Positions 54,028 to 61,759 of a stretch of 64,000 nt of DNA are shown here, piece by piece. Under the pieces are notes generated by a model, which searched no databases, was not told the origin of the DNA, and was given only the letters and a program-made list of their open reading frames with translations. The first letter of the stretch is position 1, and each line of letters starts with the position of its first letter. A program made the position numbers and the translations under genes. Source of the stretch: JAMXLO01 sp963794185 (GTDB lineage Bacteria > Pseudomonadota > Alphaproteobacteria > Acetobacterales > Acetobacteraceae); the NCBI GenBank assembly GCA_963794185.1, contig CAWCDM010000053.1, positions 62,001 through 126,000 on the forward strand, in the 5' to 3' direction.

Positions 54028-55440
54028 TCACCCCGCCCCCCTCCCCCGCTCCACCATCCGCAGAAAACTAACCACCGCCGCCCCTGCCGCCGCGCACGCC
54101 GCGACCACCAGCGCGATCGTGGGACTCTCCCGCGGCGCCAGCCCGAAGATCAGCGCGACCAATGCCGCCCCCATGCTCTGCCCCAACAGCCGCGACGTCG
54201 CCTGCATGCCGCTCGCCGCACCCGCCCGTGTCGGCGGCGCCGACGTTATGATCGCGCGATTGTTCGGCGTGTTGAAGAACCCGAACCCAATCCCGCAGAT
54301 CAGCATCCGCCACACGATGTCGAACGACCCCGGATGCACCGGCAGCAGGCTCAGCGAGGCAAGCCCCGCCGCCATCACCGCCAGCCCGCAGCCGCCCAGC
54401 ACCCCCGCCGGGTAGCGGTCCGACAGCCGGCCGGTGAACGGCGCGATCACCGCCACCGCCAGCGGCCAGGGCGTCAGCAGCAGCCCCGTCTCCACCTGGC
54501 TGCGCCCGAGCGTGTTCTCGAACAGGAACGGCAGCGCCACCAGCGCCATGCTCTGACCGACGAACGAGCAGATCGAGGTCGCCACCGACAGCGCGAACAG
54601 CGGGATCCGCAGCAGATCGACCGGCAGCATCGGCGAGTTCTGCGACAACTGCCGCGTCACCAGCACGAAGCCGAACACCATCGCGAAGCACAACTCGGCG
54701 CCGGCGAAGCTGCCGCTCTCGCCATGGCCCCAGCTATCGATCGCCGTGATCAACAGCCCGAACGCGAGCGCGCTCCAGATCGCGCTCGGCGCATCGAAGC
54801 GTGCACCGGAGCTCGGGGTGTGCGGCAGCGCGCGCCAGGCGATCGCGATGGCCAGCGCGCCGATCGGCACGTTCACCGCGAACAGCCAGGGCCACGGGCC
54901 GATCGACAGGATCCCAGCCGCGACCGTCGGCCCCACGGCGGCGGAGATCGAGCCGATCGTCGCGTTCAGCCCCACCCCGCGGCCCAGCCAGCGCCGCGGA
55001 TAGATGAAGCGGACCAGCGCGCCGTTGACGCTCATGATGCCGGCCGCGCCGAAGCCCTGCACCACGCGGGCGATGGTCAGCGTGAACAGCGAGTCCGACA
55101 GCGCGCAGCCCAGCGAGGCCAGCGTGAACACCATCAGCCCGTACTGGTAGACGCGGCGGTAGCCGTAGATGTCGCCCAGCGAAGCCAGCGGCAGCAGCGT
55201 TATCGTCACCGCAAGCTGGTAGGCGTTCACCACCCAGATCGACGAGGCGGGGCTGGCGTCGAGTTCGCGCGCGATGGTCGGCAGCGCCACGTTGGCGATC
55301 GCGCCGTCCAGCACTGCAAGCGTCAGGCCGAGCGCGATCGCCAGGATCGCCCAGTAGCGCTGCGGCAGCGGAACGCCGTCCTGGAGGGCAAGGCGGATCG
55401 GTGCGGCGGTGCGGTCCGGCAGGGTCGGCTGATCCGCCAT
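54028..55440 (-). CDS. MFS drug exporter, DHA2 family (14 TM)
   Basis: Started at ATG 55440, 470 residues with about 14 helices. First helix: WAILAIALGLTLAVLDGAIANVALPTIA, followed by WVVNAYQLAVTITLLPLASLGDIYGYRRV and the antiporter signature ATIGSISAAVGPTVAAGIL. Later LLTPWPLAVAVIAPFTGRLSD matches QacA/SmvA-like pumps. A frame open upstream belongs to the glycosyltransferase in another phase. Its start overlaps the stop of the GT9 gene (ATGA), so the three minus-strand genes 54028-57292 form an operon. The substrate is unknown. Confidence 0.88.
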   Translation of the reverse strand: MADQPTLPDRTAAPIRLALQDGVPLPQRYWAILAIALGLTLAVLDGAIANVALPTIARELDASPASSIWVVNAYQLAVTITLLPLASLGDIYGYRRVYQYGLMVFTLASLGCALSDSLFTLTIARVVQGFGAAGIMSVNGALVRFIYPRRWLGRGVGLNATIGSISAAVGPTVAAGILSIGPWPWLFAVNVPIGALAIAIAWRALPHTPSSGARFDAPSAIWSALAFGLLITAIDSWGHGESGSFAGAELCFAMVFGFVLVTRQLSQNSPMLPVDLLRIPLFALSVATSICSFVGQSMALVALPFLFENTLGRSQVETGLLLTPWPLAVAVIAPFTGRLSDRYPAGVLGGCGLAVMAAGLASLSLLPVHPGSFDIVWRMLICGIGFGFFNTPNNRAIITSAPPTRAGAASGMQATSRLLGQSMGAALVALIFGLAPRESPTIALVVAACAAAGAAVVSFLRMVERGRGAG

Positions 55441-56399
55441 CACCCGGCGACCGGGGCGGCATCGAGCACCGGCACCGCCTCGGCTGCCGCGCCCAGCACC
55501 GCTGCCACCTCCAGTGCGCCCAAATCCGGGCGGCGCAACACGCGCACGCAGTTCCCGCGCGGGGCGCACTGCGCTGGATCGGAATCCCGTGAGAACAACA
55601 CGATGGACGGACAACCTGCGGCGGCAATCAGATGCATCGGACCGGTGTCGTTGCCGACCGCGAGGCCCGCGGCGCGCGCCAGGCTGGTGAGGACGGAAAA
55701 ATCGGTCCGCCCGGTCAGGTCGATCCCGCCGCTGACGCCCGCCAGCACCGCGGCAGCCAGCGCCTGCTCCGGCGCCGTGCCGATGATCACCGGCGCCACG
55801 CCGCGCGCCGCCAGCGCCGCCGCCAGCCCGCGATAGTGCTCCGCCGGCCAGCGCTTGAGCAGCCGGTGCGGCGAGCTGCCGGGCGCCAGCAGAGCGAACC
55901 GCCGGGGCAGCCCGAACGCCGCGATCTCGGCCCGGCTCCACGACAGGTCCGCGGGCGCGCGCAGATCGATGCCCGCCTGGCGAAGCTGGCCGAACTGCCG
56001 GTCGATGTCGTGCAGGCGGTTGCGGTTCGGCTCGCGGTCCGGCAGGGCGCAGCCATGCGCGATGCCCGACCACTCCGGGCGGCGACCCGACGGCAGCATC
56101 TGGAAGTAGCGGCTGGACCGCCCCGAGGTCTGCAAGTCGTAGGCCCGGTCGAATTCCCCCGCGATCAGTCGCCGCCGCAGCCGAAGCCAGCCGGGAAAAT
56201 CCCACCAGTCGGGCCGCTCATCGATCCAGACCGCGTCGAACCAGGGCGACCCGGTCAGCCAGCCAGCGTAGGGCCCCGTGGTCAGGAGGGTTATCTCCGC
56301 GCCGGCATGGTGGCGCCGGATCGCCGCGAACGGCCCGAACGACTGCACGACATTGCCCAGCGCGCCCAGCTTGACCACCAGGATCCGCCCAGGCGTCAT
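55440..56399 (-). CDS. Glycosyltransferase family 9 (heptosyltransferase-like)
   Basis: ATG 56399 gives 319 residues: RILVVKLGALGNVVQSFGPF is the N-terminal nucleotide-fold start of GT9, followed by YDLQTSGRSSRYFQML, and in the donor half FALLAPGSSPHRLLKRWPAEHY and GLAVGNDTGPMHLIAAAGCP. The last motif (D-TGPMH) marks ADP-heptose:LPS heptosyltransferases. It acts at the inner face of the membrane on lipopolysaccharide core or other glycans. Both ends overlap neighbours by ATGA. Confidence 0.88.
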   Translation of the reverse strand: MTPGRILVVKLGALGNVVQSFGPFAAIRRHHAGAEITLLTTGPYAGWLTGSPWFDAVWIDERPDWWDFPGWLRLRRRLIAGEFDRAYDLQTSGRSSRYFQMLPSGRRPEWSGIAHGCALPDREPNRNRLHDIDRQFGQLRQAGIDLRAPADLSWSRAEIAAFGLPRRFALLAPGSSPHRLLKRWPAEHYRGLAAALAARGVAPVIIGTAPEQALAAAVLAGVSGGIDLTGRTDFSVLTSLARAAGLAVGNDTGPMHLIAAAGCPSIVLFSRDSDPAQCAPRGNCVRVLRRPDLGALEVAAVLGAAAEAVPVLDAAPVAG

Positions 56400-57292
56400 G
56401 CCGGAGGATGCGTAGCCGCCCAGTGGCGCGCGATGTCGATGCGGCGGGTGACCCAGACGCCGGCGAAGCGGCCGACATGGTCGAGCAGCCGCTCCAGCCC
56501 CGCAGCGCGCGCGGGGTGGCCGATGATGCGCATATGCAGCCCGATGGACAGCATCTTCGGCTGCGCGGCGCCCTCCCGGTAGAGGAAGTCGAATGCATCC
56601 CGGCAATAGGCGTAGAAGTCGTCGCCGGTCGCGAACGTGCCGCGGCCGAACTTCGAATCGTTGGTCGACAGGCTGTAGGGCACGACCAGATGCGGCTTGT
56701 CCTGCACGCGCGTCCAGTATGGCAACTCATCATCGTAGGCATCTGAGTCGTAAAGAAATCCACCCTCCTCGACCAACAGATTCCGGGTGTTCAGGCTCGG
56801 CCCGTAGCGGCAGTACCAGCCGAGCGGCCGCTCGCCCATCGTCTGCCGCAGGGACGCGACCGCGCGGCTGATGCGCTCGCGTTCCTCGGCCTCGGACAAC
56901 TCCCAGTGCTTCTCCCAGCGCCAGCCGTGGCAGCAGACGTCGTGGCCGGCCGCGCGGATGGCGGCAGTGGCCGGCGGGTGACGCTCCAGCGCCAGCGCGC
57001 AGCCGAACACGGTGAGCGGCAGGCCGCGCTCGGCGAACAGCCGCATCACCCGCCAGAACCCGACGCGGCTGCCATAGGCGAACATGCCCTCGGCGGCGAG
57101 GTCGCGCCCCGTCACGCCCGGGTTCAGCATGCCGTTCTCGGTCAAGCCCCATTCCGAGGCGGGGTCGCCGTCGGGCACCGAGGGTTCCGAACCCTCCTCG
57201 TAGTTCAGCACGAAGTTGAGCGCGAGCCGCGCCCCGCCCGGCCATTTCGGGTCGGGCGGATTGGCGCCATAGCCGATCAGGTCTCTGTCCAT
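56396..57292 (-). CDS. Polysaccharide deacetylase, PuuE/allantoinase-like
   Basis: From ATG 57292, 298 residues. LNFVLNYEEGSEPSVPDGDP and EGMFAYGSRVGFWRVM match the start of PuuE-type cofactor-independent allantoinases; GHDVCCHGWRWEKHWELSE and RPLGWYCRYGPSLNTRNLL follow, then PYSLSTNDSKFGRG. The NodB-fold metal site of ordinary deacetylases is changed in this group. The reaction may be allantoin hydrolysis or deacetylation of a sugar; its link to GT9 and ELM1-like genes favours envelope glycans, while the family favours allantoin. I leave this open. Confidence 0.82.
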   Translation of the reverse strand: MDRDLIGYGANPPDPKWPGGARLALNFVLNYEEGSEPSVPDGDPASEWGLTENGMLNPGVTGRDLAAEGMFAYGSRVGFWRVMRLFAERGLPLTVFGCALALERHPPATAAIRAAGHDVCCHGWRWEKHWELSEAEERERISRAVASLRQTMGERPLGWYCRYGPSLNTRNLLVEEGGFLYDSDAYDDELPYWTRVQDKPHLVVPYSLSTNDSKFGRGTFATGDDFYAYCRDAFDFLYREGAAQPKMLSIGLHMRIIGHPARAAGLERLLDHVGRFAGVWVTRRIDIARHWAATHPPA

Positions 57293-57344
57293 GCCCGCCA
57301 GATTGCCACCGATCGCCGCATGGTGGCCACTAGTGCGGATGGAA

Positions 57345-57513
57345 GGAAGTTTCCACGCGGAGGTCACCGAGCCAGGAAGTCTGAGGGCCACTGAGAGCGC
57401 GAATGGACATACGACGCGCGTAGCGCCGTTCTGCCCTTCTCGGTGACCCTCGGCCGAACTCTTTGTTCCAGCCGGAGGGGAGGCCTCGGTGACCTCCGTG
57501 TGGAAATTGGCCT
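57345..57513. repeat. Long inverted repeat between divergent genes
   Basis: Left arm GTTTCCACGCGGAGGTCACCGAG (near 57347-57371) pairs with CTCGGTGACCTCCGTGTGGAAA (near 57490-57511). Between them are further copies of CTCGGTGACC and GGCCACTGAG. It sits in the gap of the divergent PuuE-like and ELM1-like genes. Confidence 0.65.
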
Positions 57514-57571
57514 TCTTCCTCTGCTGGGCCGCCGGTTGACTGGCCCAAGATACCCGTCGAAAAGCCGCGCC

Positions 57572-58510
57572 ATGTCGGCTGCCGCAACATCGTGGATTCT
57601 CACCGAGGACTATGCCGGGCTGCAGGCCCAGGCGCTGGGCTTGGCCGAGGCGGCCGGATTGCGGCCCGAACTGCGCGTGCTGGCCCCGCGCGCGCCGTGG
57701 AAGTGGCTGGCAGCCTCGCTCTGGCCGTCGCCGCTGGCGGCGGTGCCCGACGCGGTGCGGGCGCCGCTGCCCCCGCTGGTGATCGGCTGCGGCGGCGTGG
57801 CCGCCGCGGTCGGCGCCGCACTGCGCCGGGGGGGCCGCCAGATCGTCCAGGTGCAGCACCCGCGCATGGACCCGCGCCGCTTCGACCTGGTCGTGGTGAA
57901 CCGTCACGATGAGCTGAGCGGGCCGAACGTGGTGGTGACCCGCACCGCCCTGCACCGCGCCACGCCGGCGCGGCTGGCCGAGGCGGCGACGCACTGGCGC
58001 CTGCACTTCGAGCACTTGCCGCGGCCGCTGGTCGCGGTGCTGATCGGCGGCAGCAACGGGCGGTTCCGCCTGAACACTGCGGTCGGCGGCGAACTCGCCG
58101 GCCAGCTAGCCGCGATGATGCGCCGCGACGGCGTCGGCGTTGCGGTCACACCGTCGCGACGCACCGATCCGGCGGTGACGCGCGTGCTGTCGGAGGCGCT
58201 GGCACCGCTCGGCGGCACCGTTTGGGACGGCAGCGGCGACAATCCGTATTTCGGCATGCTCGCCCTGGCGGATGCGATCGTGGTCACGGTGGACAGCGTG
58301 TCGATGGTCTCCGAGGCGGTGGCGACCGAGGCTCCGGTCCTGCTGGCCGCACTGCCAGGCCGGTCGCGGCGCAACCGCCTGTTCACCGACGCGCTGCTCA
58401 CCGAAGGCCGGGTGCGGGAGTTTGCCGGGCGCTACGAGACCTGGCCGGTGGTGCCGCTTGACGATACGCCGGCGGCGGCGGCGGAGATGTGCCGGCGGCT
58501 CGGCATCTAG
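57572..58510 (+). CDS. ELM1/GtrOC1-like family protein (DUF1022)
   Basis: The 312-residue protein from ATG 57572 reads SWILTEDYAGLQAQALGLAE, VIGCGGVAAAVGAALRRGG, QIVQVQHPRMDPRRFDLVVV, NRHDELSGPNVVVTRTALHR, and LPRPLVAVLIGGSNGRFRL. The end has NPYFGMLALADAIVVTVDSVSMVSEA, the typical glycosyltransferase-like acceptor of this family, whose eukaryotic member was named mitochondrial fission ELM1. The bacterial role is unproven; a nucleotide-sugar fold is likely. The large orphan gene follows at 10 bp. Confidence 0.85.
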   Translation: MSAAATSWILTEDYAGLQAQALGLAEAAGLRPELRVLAPRAPWKWLAASLWPSPLAAVPDAVRAPLPPLVIGCGGVAAAVGAALRRGGRQIVQVQHPRMDPRRFDLVVVNRHDELSGPNVVVTRTALHRATPARLAEAATHWRLHFEHLPRPLVAVLIGGSNGRFRLNTAVGGELAGQLAAMMRRDGVGVAVTPSRRTDPAVTRVLSEALAPLGGTVWDGSGDNPYFGMLALADAIVVTVDSVSMVSEAVATEAPVLLAALPGRSRRNRLFTDALLTEGRVREFAGRYETWPVVPLDDTPAAAAEMCRRLGI

Positions 58511-58520
58511 GACAGAACCA

Positions 58521-60416
58521 TTGTTGCACATTCAGACCTTCGACAGCCGCGCCGGCGGCAATGTGCTCTACAAGGCGCTGGCGCATCCGCTGGCAGCCGA
58601 GGCGATTTCCCGCCTCTATGCACGGCTGGCACGGACCGGCCCGGTCGCGCTGTACGATCCCGACGGCATCGCCGAGGCGCTGTTCGCGCTCTATCCGGAC
58701 GCGCCGGCTCTGGCCGGGATCTTCGTGCACGACGTGACGGCCGTGGGCACGGAGCGCGCCGGCCTGGTCGCGCGCCCGCTGACCGAGATGCCGGCGAGCG
58801 AGGCGCGCACCGTGCTGATCGCGGCGTTCGATGCCGCCCGCATCGCGGCCCGCATTGCCGACCTCGTGCCGCCTGGCGCCGATGTCGTGACACTGGATGA
58901 GGCGAAGCTGCCGGACGCCCTGCTGACCAACCGCGCGCGCTACCTCGACCGGCTGAACTTCGCCACCAACTTCGTCTACTTCCGCGACACCGATGGGCTG
59001 TCCACGCGCCTGGTGTCGGCGAACTACTGGGCGGGCTATGGCGCCGGCGCGATCCTGCTGTGGCTGCGGCTGTTCGACGCGGCGGGCGACGTTCTGGCGA
59101 CATGGCAGCAGGAAATTCCGGCGGGGCCGTGCGGCTTCTCCATCGACAGCCGCACAGTGCGCGAGCGCTTCGGCCTGCCGGAATTCACCGGCCAGCTCTT
59201 CGTGCACGCGATCGGCGTGGCCGGTCATGACGTGGTGAAATACGCGCTCGACACGTTTGCCTCCGACGGCGCCTCCGACAACGGCAGCAGCCTGTCCTGC
59301 ACGCATGACGCGAACGCCTGGCCGTCCGATCGCTACGCCGGATTGCCCGCACCGCGCGAGGATGAGCGGGTGGTCCTGTGGCTGCAGAACAGCCACGCCG
59401 CTCCCATCCCTGCCGGCGCGATCGCGCTCGACCGCATGGGCGCGGAGCGGCCGGTGGCGTTGGCGCAGGAAGTCGGGCCATTCGCCACGGTCGCGCTCGA
59501 TGTGGCGCGGCTGCTGCCGGATCTGCGCTGGCCGGCGCAGATCGAGTTGCGCGCGGGACGGCATGTCGTGCGTCCTCGTTACGAGGTAACGCGCGACGAG
59601 CGCGTGCGCATCGCCCATGTCAACGTCGAGCGCGGCGATCTGCAGCCGGACCCCGCGATCCCGGGTCTGCGGGGAGAACTCGGCCGAGGCTATCTGCTGC
59701 CGTTCCCCGTGCTGCCGCGCGAGCGGTTTCGCAGCATCGTGCAGCCCACGCCGATGGCGGTGTCGCAGGCCACGCTGCCGATCCGGCTCGATGTGTTCGA
59801 CGAGGCGGGGCGCAAGGTGGCGGAGCGGTTCCTGGGTTGTCTGCCGCGCGATCACGACGTGGCGCTGGATTTCGACGATTTTGCCCTTGATGCGGGACAT
59901 GCAGAGCTGGTCTACGACTTCCGCGAGGGCGGCGAAGCGGACGGCTGGCTGCACGCGCTGTTCCGCTACGAGGATCGGCGCTCCCGCCACGTGGCGGAAT
60001 CCAGCTTCGGCGCGCACATCTTCAACACGGCGATGACCTACAAGGACGAGCCGCAATCCTATTCCGGCCCGCCGCCGGGGCTGACGACGCGACTGTTCCT
60101 CAAGCTCGGCGACACGCGGCGGCGCAGCTTTGCGGTGCTGATCTATCCGGCCTCGGCGCCATGGCGCGCGCGCTCCGCGACCGCGCTGCTGCTGCACGAC
60201 GGCGCCGGCACGGTGATCGCCGAGCATCGCGTGGCGATCGCCTGTTCGGGTTCGATGATGGTGTGGCCACATAAGGTGTTTGGCGATGCCGCGATGCGGC
60301 AGGCGGGACCGGATGGCTACGTGTTGGTGCGTGACACCAGCTGCCGACTGTTCGGCTATCACGGTTTAGTGGACGACGCCGGCGGGTTTTCGTTTGACCA
60401 TATGTTCGGGTTCTGA
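58521..60416 (+). CDS. Large orphan protein following the ELM1-like gene
   Basis: The frame is open from 58272, but protein character and spacing from the previous stop favour a TTG at 58521 or 58524, giving about 631 residues. Residues 1-140 look like an alpha/beta domain (GGNVLYKALAHPL, GPVALYDPDGIAEALFALYP, GIFVHDVTAVG). The rest is rich in short strands with repeated FDAAGDV/FDEAGRK-type turns, suggesting beta-sandwich modules. I see no signal peptide or membrane segment and do not recognise the family. It is probably in an operon with the ELM1-like gene and may act on envelope carbohydrate. Confidence 0.65.
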   Translation: MLHIQTFDSRAGGNVLYKALAHPLAAEAISRLYARLARTGPVALYDPDGIAEALFALYPDAPALAGIFVHDVTAVGTERAGLVARPLTEMPASEARTVLIAAFDAARIAARIADLVPPGADVVTLDEAKLPDALLTNRARYLDRLNFATNFVYFRDTDGLSTRLVSANYWAGYGAGAILLWLRLFDAAGDVLATWQQEIPAGPCGFSIDSRTVRERFGLPEFTGQLFVHAIGVAGHDVVKYALDTFASDGASDNGSSLSCTHDANAWPSDRYAGLPAPREDERVVLWLQNSHAAPIPAGAIALDRMGAERPVALAQEVGPFATVALDVARLLPDLRWPAQIELRAGRHVVRPRYEVTRDERVRIAHVNVERGDLQPDPAIPGLRGELGRGYLLPFPVLPRERFRSIVQPTPMAVSQATLPIRLDVFDEAGRKVAERFLGCLPRDHDVALDFDDFALDAGHAELVYDFREGGEADGWLHALFRYEDRRSRHVAESSFGAHIFNTAMTYKDEPQSYSGPPPGLTTRLFLKLGDTRRRSFAVLIYPASAPWRARSATALLLHDGAGTVIAEHRVAIACSGSMMVWPHKVFGDAAMRQAGPDGYVLVRDTSCRLFGYHGLVDDAGGFSFDHMFGF

Positions 60417-60437
60417 GCGCCGCCGATGGTGATGGGG

Positions 60438-60496
60438 ATCGCTGCGCACCACCCATCCTACCAGGACTTGGCGTAGGATGGGTGGAGCGCAGCGAT
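60438..60496. repeat. 24-bp inverted repeat (CACCCATCCTAC type)
   Basis: ATCGCTGCGCACCACCCATCC-TAC at 60438-60461 and its reverse complement at 60473-60496 differ at one base, with an 11-bp loop. It lies 22 bp after the orphan gene stop and could end its transcript. Words such as GTAGGATGGGT recur as intergenic repeats in many bacteria. Confidence 0.8.
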
Positions 60497-60540
60497 ATTC
60501 ATCACGAACGACTTATGGCGTGGAATGCGGGAAACGGACA

Positions 60541-60660
60541 ATGTCGAACCACAGCACCGACCCGCGCGCCAGTCTGCTTGACGTTCCCAAAGGTGCCGCC
60601 GACGCACTGACGCCGATCTGGTTGGCGGCGTTCGATCGGTTGTTGGGCCGGCAAGGCTGA
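60541..60660 (+). pseudogene. Relic of a binding-protein leader
   Basis: The 39-codon frame MSNHSTDPRASLLDVPKGAA, then DALTPIWLAAF, parallels the start of the binding protein at 61760 (MSDHSTHARPGRRDVLKGAA, then AALTPIGLA). The DNA match is clear over about 100 bp, including AAAGGTGCCGCCG and CTGACGCCGATC. The hydrophobic core is damaged and the mature part is absent. It ends in a TGATG that overlaps the methyltransferase start, so it may now act only as a translational leader for it. Confidence 0.55.
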
Positions 60661-61624
60661 TGCACTGTGCGGTGTGCGAGGCGGACGCCGCCGTTCCCTA
60701 CCGCGACGTGGACGGCGTGGCGTATTTCCGCTGCGAGGCGTGCGGCTCGCTGTTCGCGGAGCCCGCCTTCCTGGCGCAGGTTGAGGCGGGTGCCGCCGCC
60801 ACATACGCGGAGGACTATTGGCGAAGCGAACTGAGCGCGGCGCGCGAGCGCTGCTTCGGCCCTGCGGTGCTGCGGGTGGCGGAGACCATCGCGTATTGCC
60901 GGATTCCGATCCGCGGGTTCGTCGATATTGGCGCCGGCACCGGCTGGCTGCTCGACGCGCTGGAGACGCTGCTGCCCGAGGTGATCGACCGGTTCCATGC
61001 CGTCGAGCTCTACCCGCCCCCGGAGTTGCACCGAACCGCAAATCCCAACTACGTCGTGGGCGCGCTGGGCGATGTGCGGCGGGTCTTCGACGCCGGGGTC
61101 TGCATCGAGGTGATCGAGCATCTTACACCCACGACGCTGCGCGCCCTGGTGGCTCAGCTCGCCGCGGTGTCGCGTCCCGGTTCGCTCTATCTGTTCAACT
61201 CGGGACAGCCGGATTTCGTGGAGCACGAGGATTCTGGCTACCTCGATCCGCATGGGCGCGGACACGTCGTGTCGTACTCGCTGGCGGGGGCGGCGAACAT
61301 CTTGGGCCGGCGGGATTCAATGTGATCGCGCTGCCTGGCCGCGCCTGGGCGTTCCTGGCCGAATTCGGCACGCAGCTTCCGGTGGATGCCGAGGCGCTGA
61401 TCACCCGGCTTTGGCATCCCGTGGCGGAGAATGTCGCCATGCTGCGCTCGGCGCGGTTCGGCGAGCTGATCCGCGCCGCCGCCCTTGACACGGCGCGCGC
61501 CTACCTGCCTGCCCAGGCGCCGACGTCAACCCCCACGGCGACGGCGACGGAGAGGTACTATCGCGGCGCGGGGTGGGTGCCGCCATGGATTGGTTTCGTT
61601 GGAAACGATGAGGGTGGGCGATAA
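60660..61624 (+). CDS. Class I SAM-dependent methyltransferase, one frameshift
   Basis: The N-terminus carries a zinc ribbon (CAVCEADAAVPYRD, RCEACGSLF) of the kind found in sugar C-methyltransferase-like enzymes. The SAM motif is RGFVDIGAGTGWLLDAL, with post-motifs FHAVELYPP and DAGVCIEVIEHLTP. Near 61308 the frame shifts; joining to the downstream frame gives NILGPAGFNVIALPGRAWAF and a C-terminal domain to 61624. 965 nt is one base short of whole codons. As read it ends at 61325, just after the methyltransferase fold. The substrate may be a nucleotide- or lipid-linked sugar, judging by the ribbon and glycan genes upstream. Confidence 0.75.
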
Positions 61625-61759
61625 TTCGCGTTTGGACCGGTGATGGACTCAAACGACAGAAGGAGCCAGCCTGCATCGTTATCGGCCCTGGTAATTGCGC
61701 CCGTTCGCCGGCATAGTGGCTGCATAACGCGATAGGCTTCGAGACGGAGGAAACACGCA

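Noticed and set aside
55440..56205. A fused 725-residue frame joining glycosyltransferase DNA to the MFS exporter at 54028
   Set aside because: The part above 55440 is out of phase with the conserved GT9 protein; the exporter has its own ATG overlapping the GT9 stop.
58398..60362. A 654-codon open frame on the minus strand opposite the orphan gene, and similar long antisense frames at 2305-3654, 4896-6380, 10555-12072 and 29656-31071
   Set aside because: They mirror strongly coding genes on the other strand, have the Arg/His/Gln/Ala-rich composition of shadow translation in GC-rich DNA, and lack any family motif.
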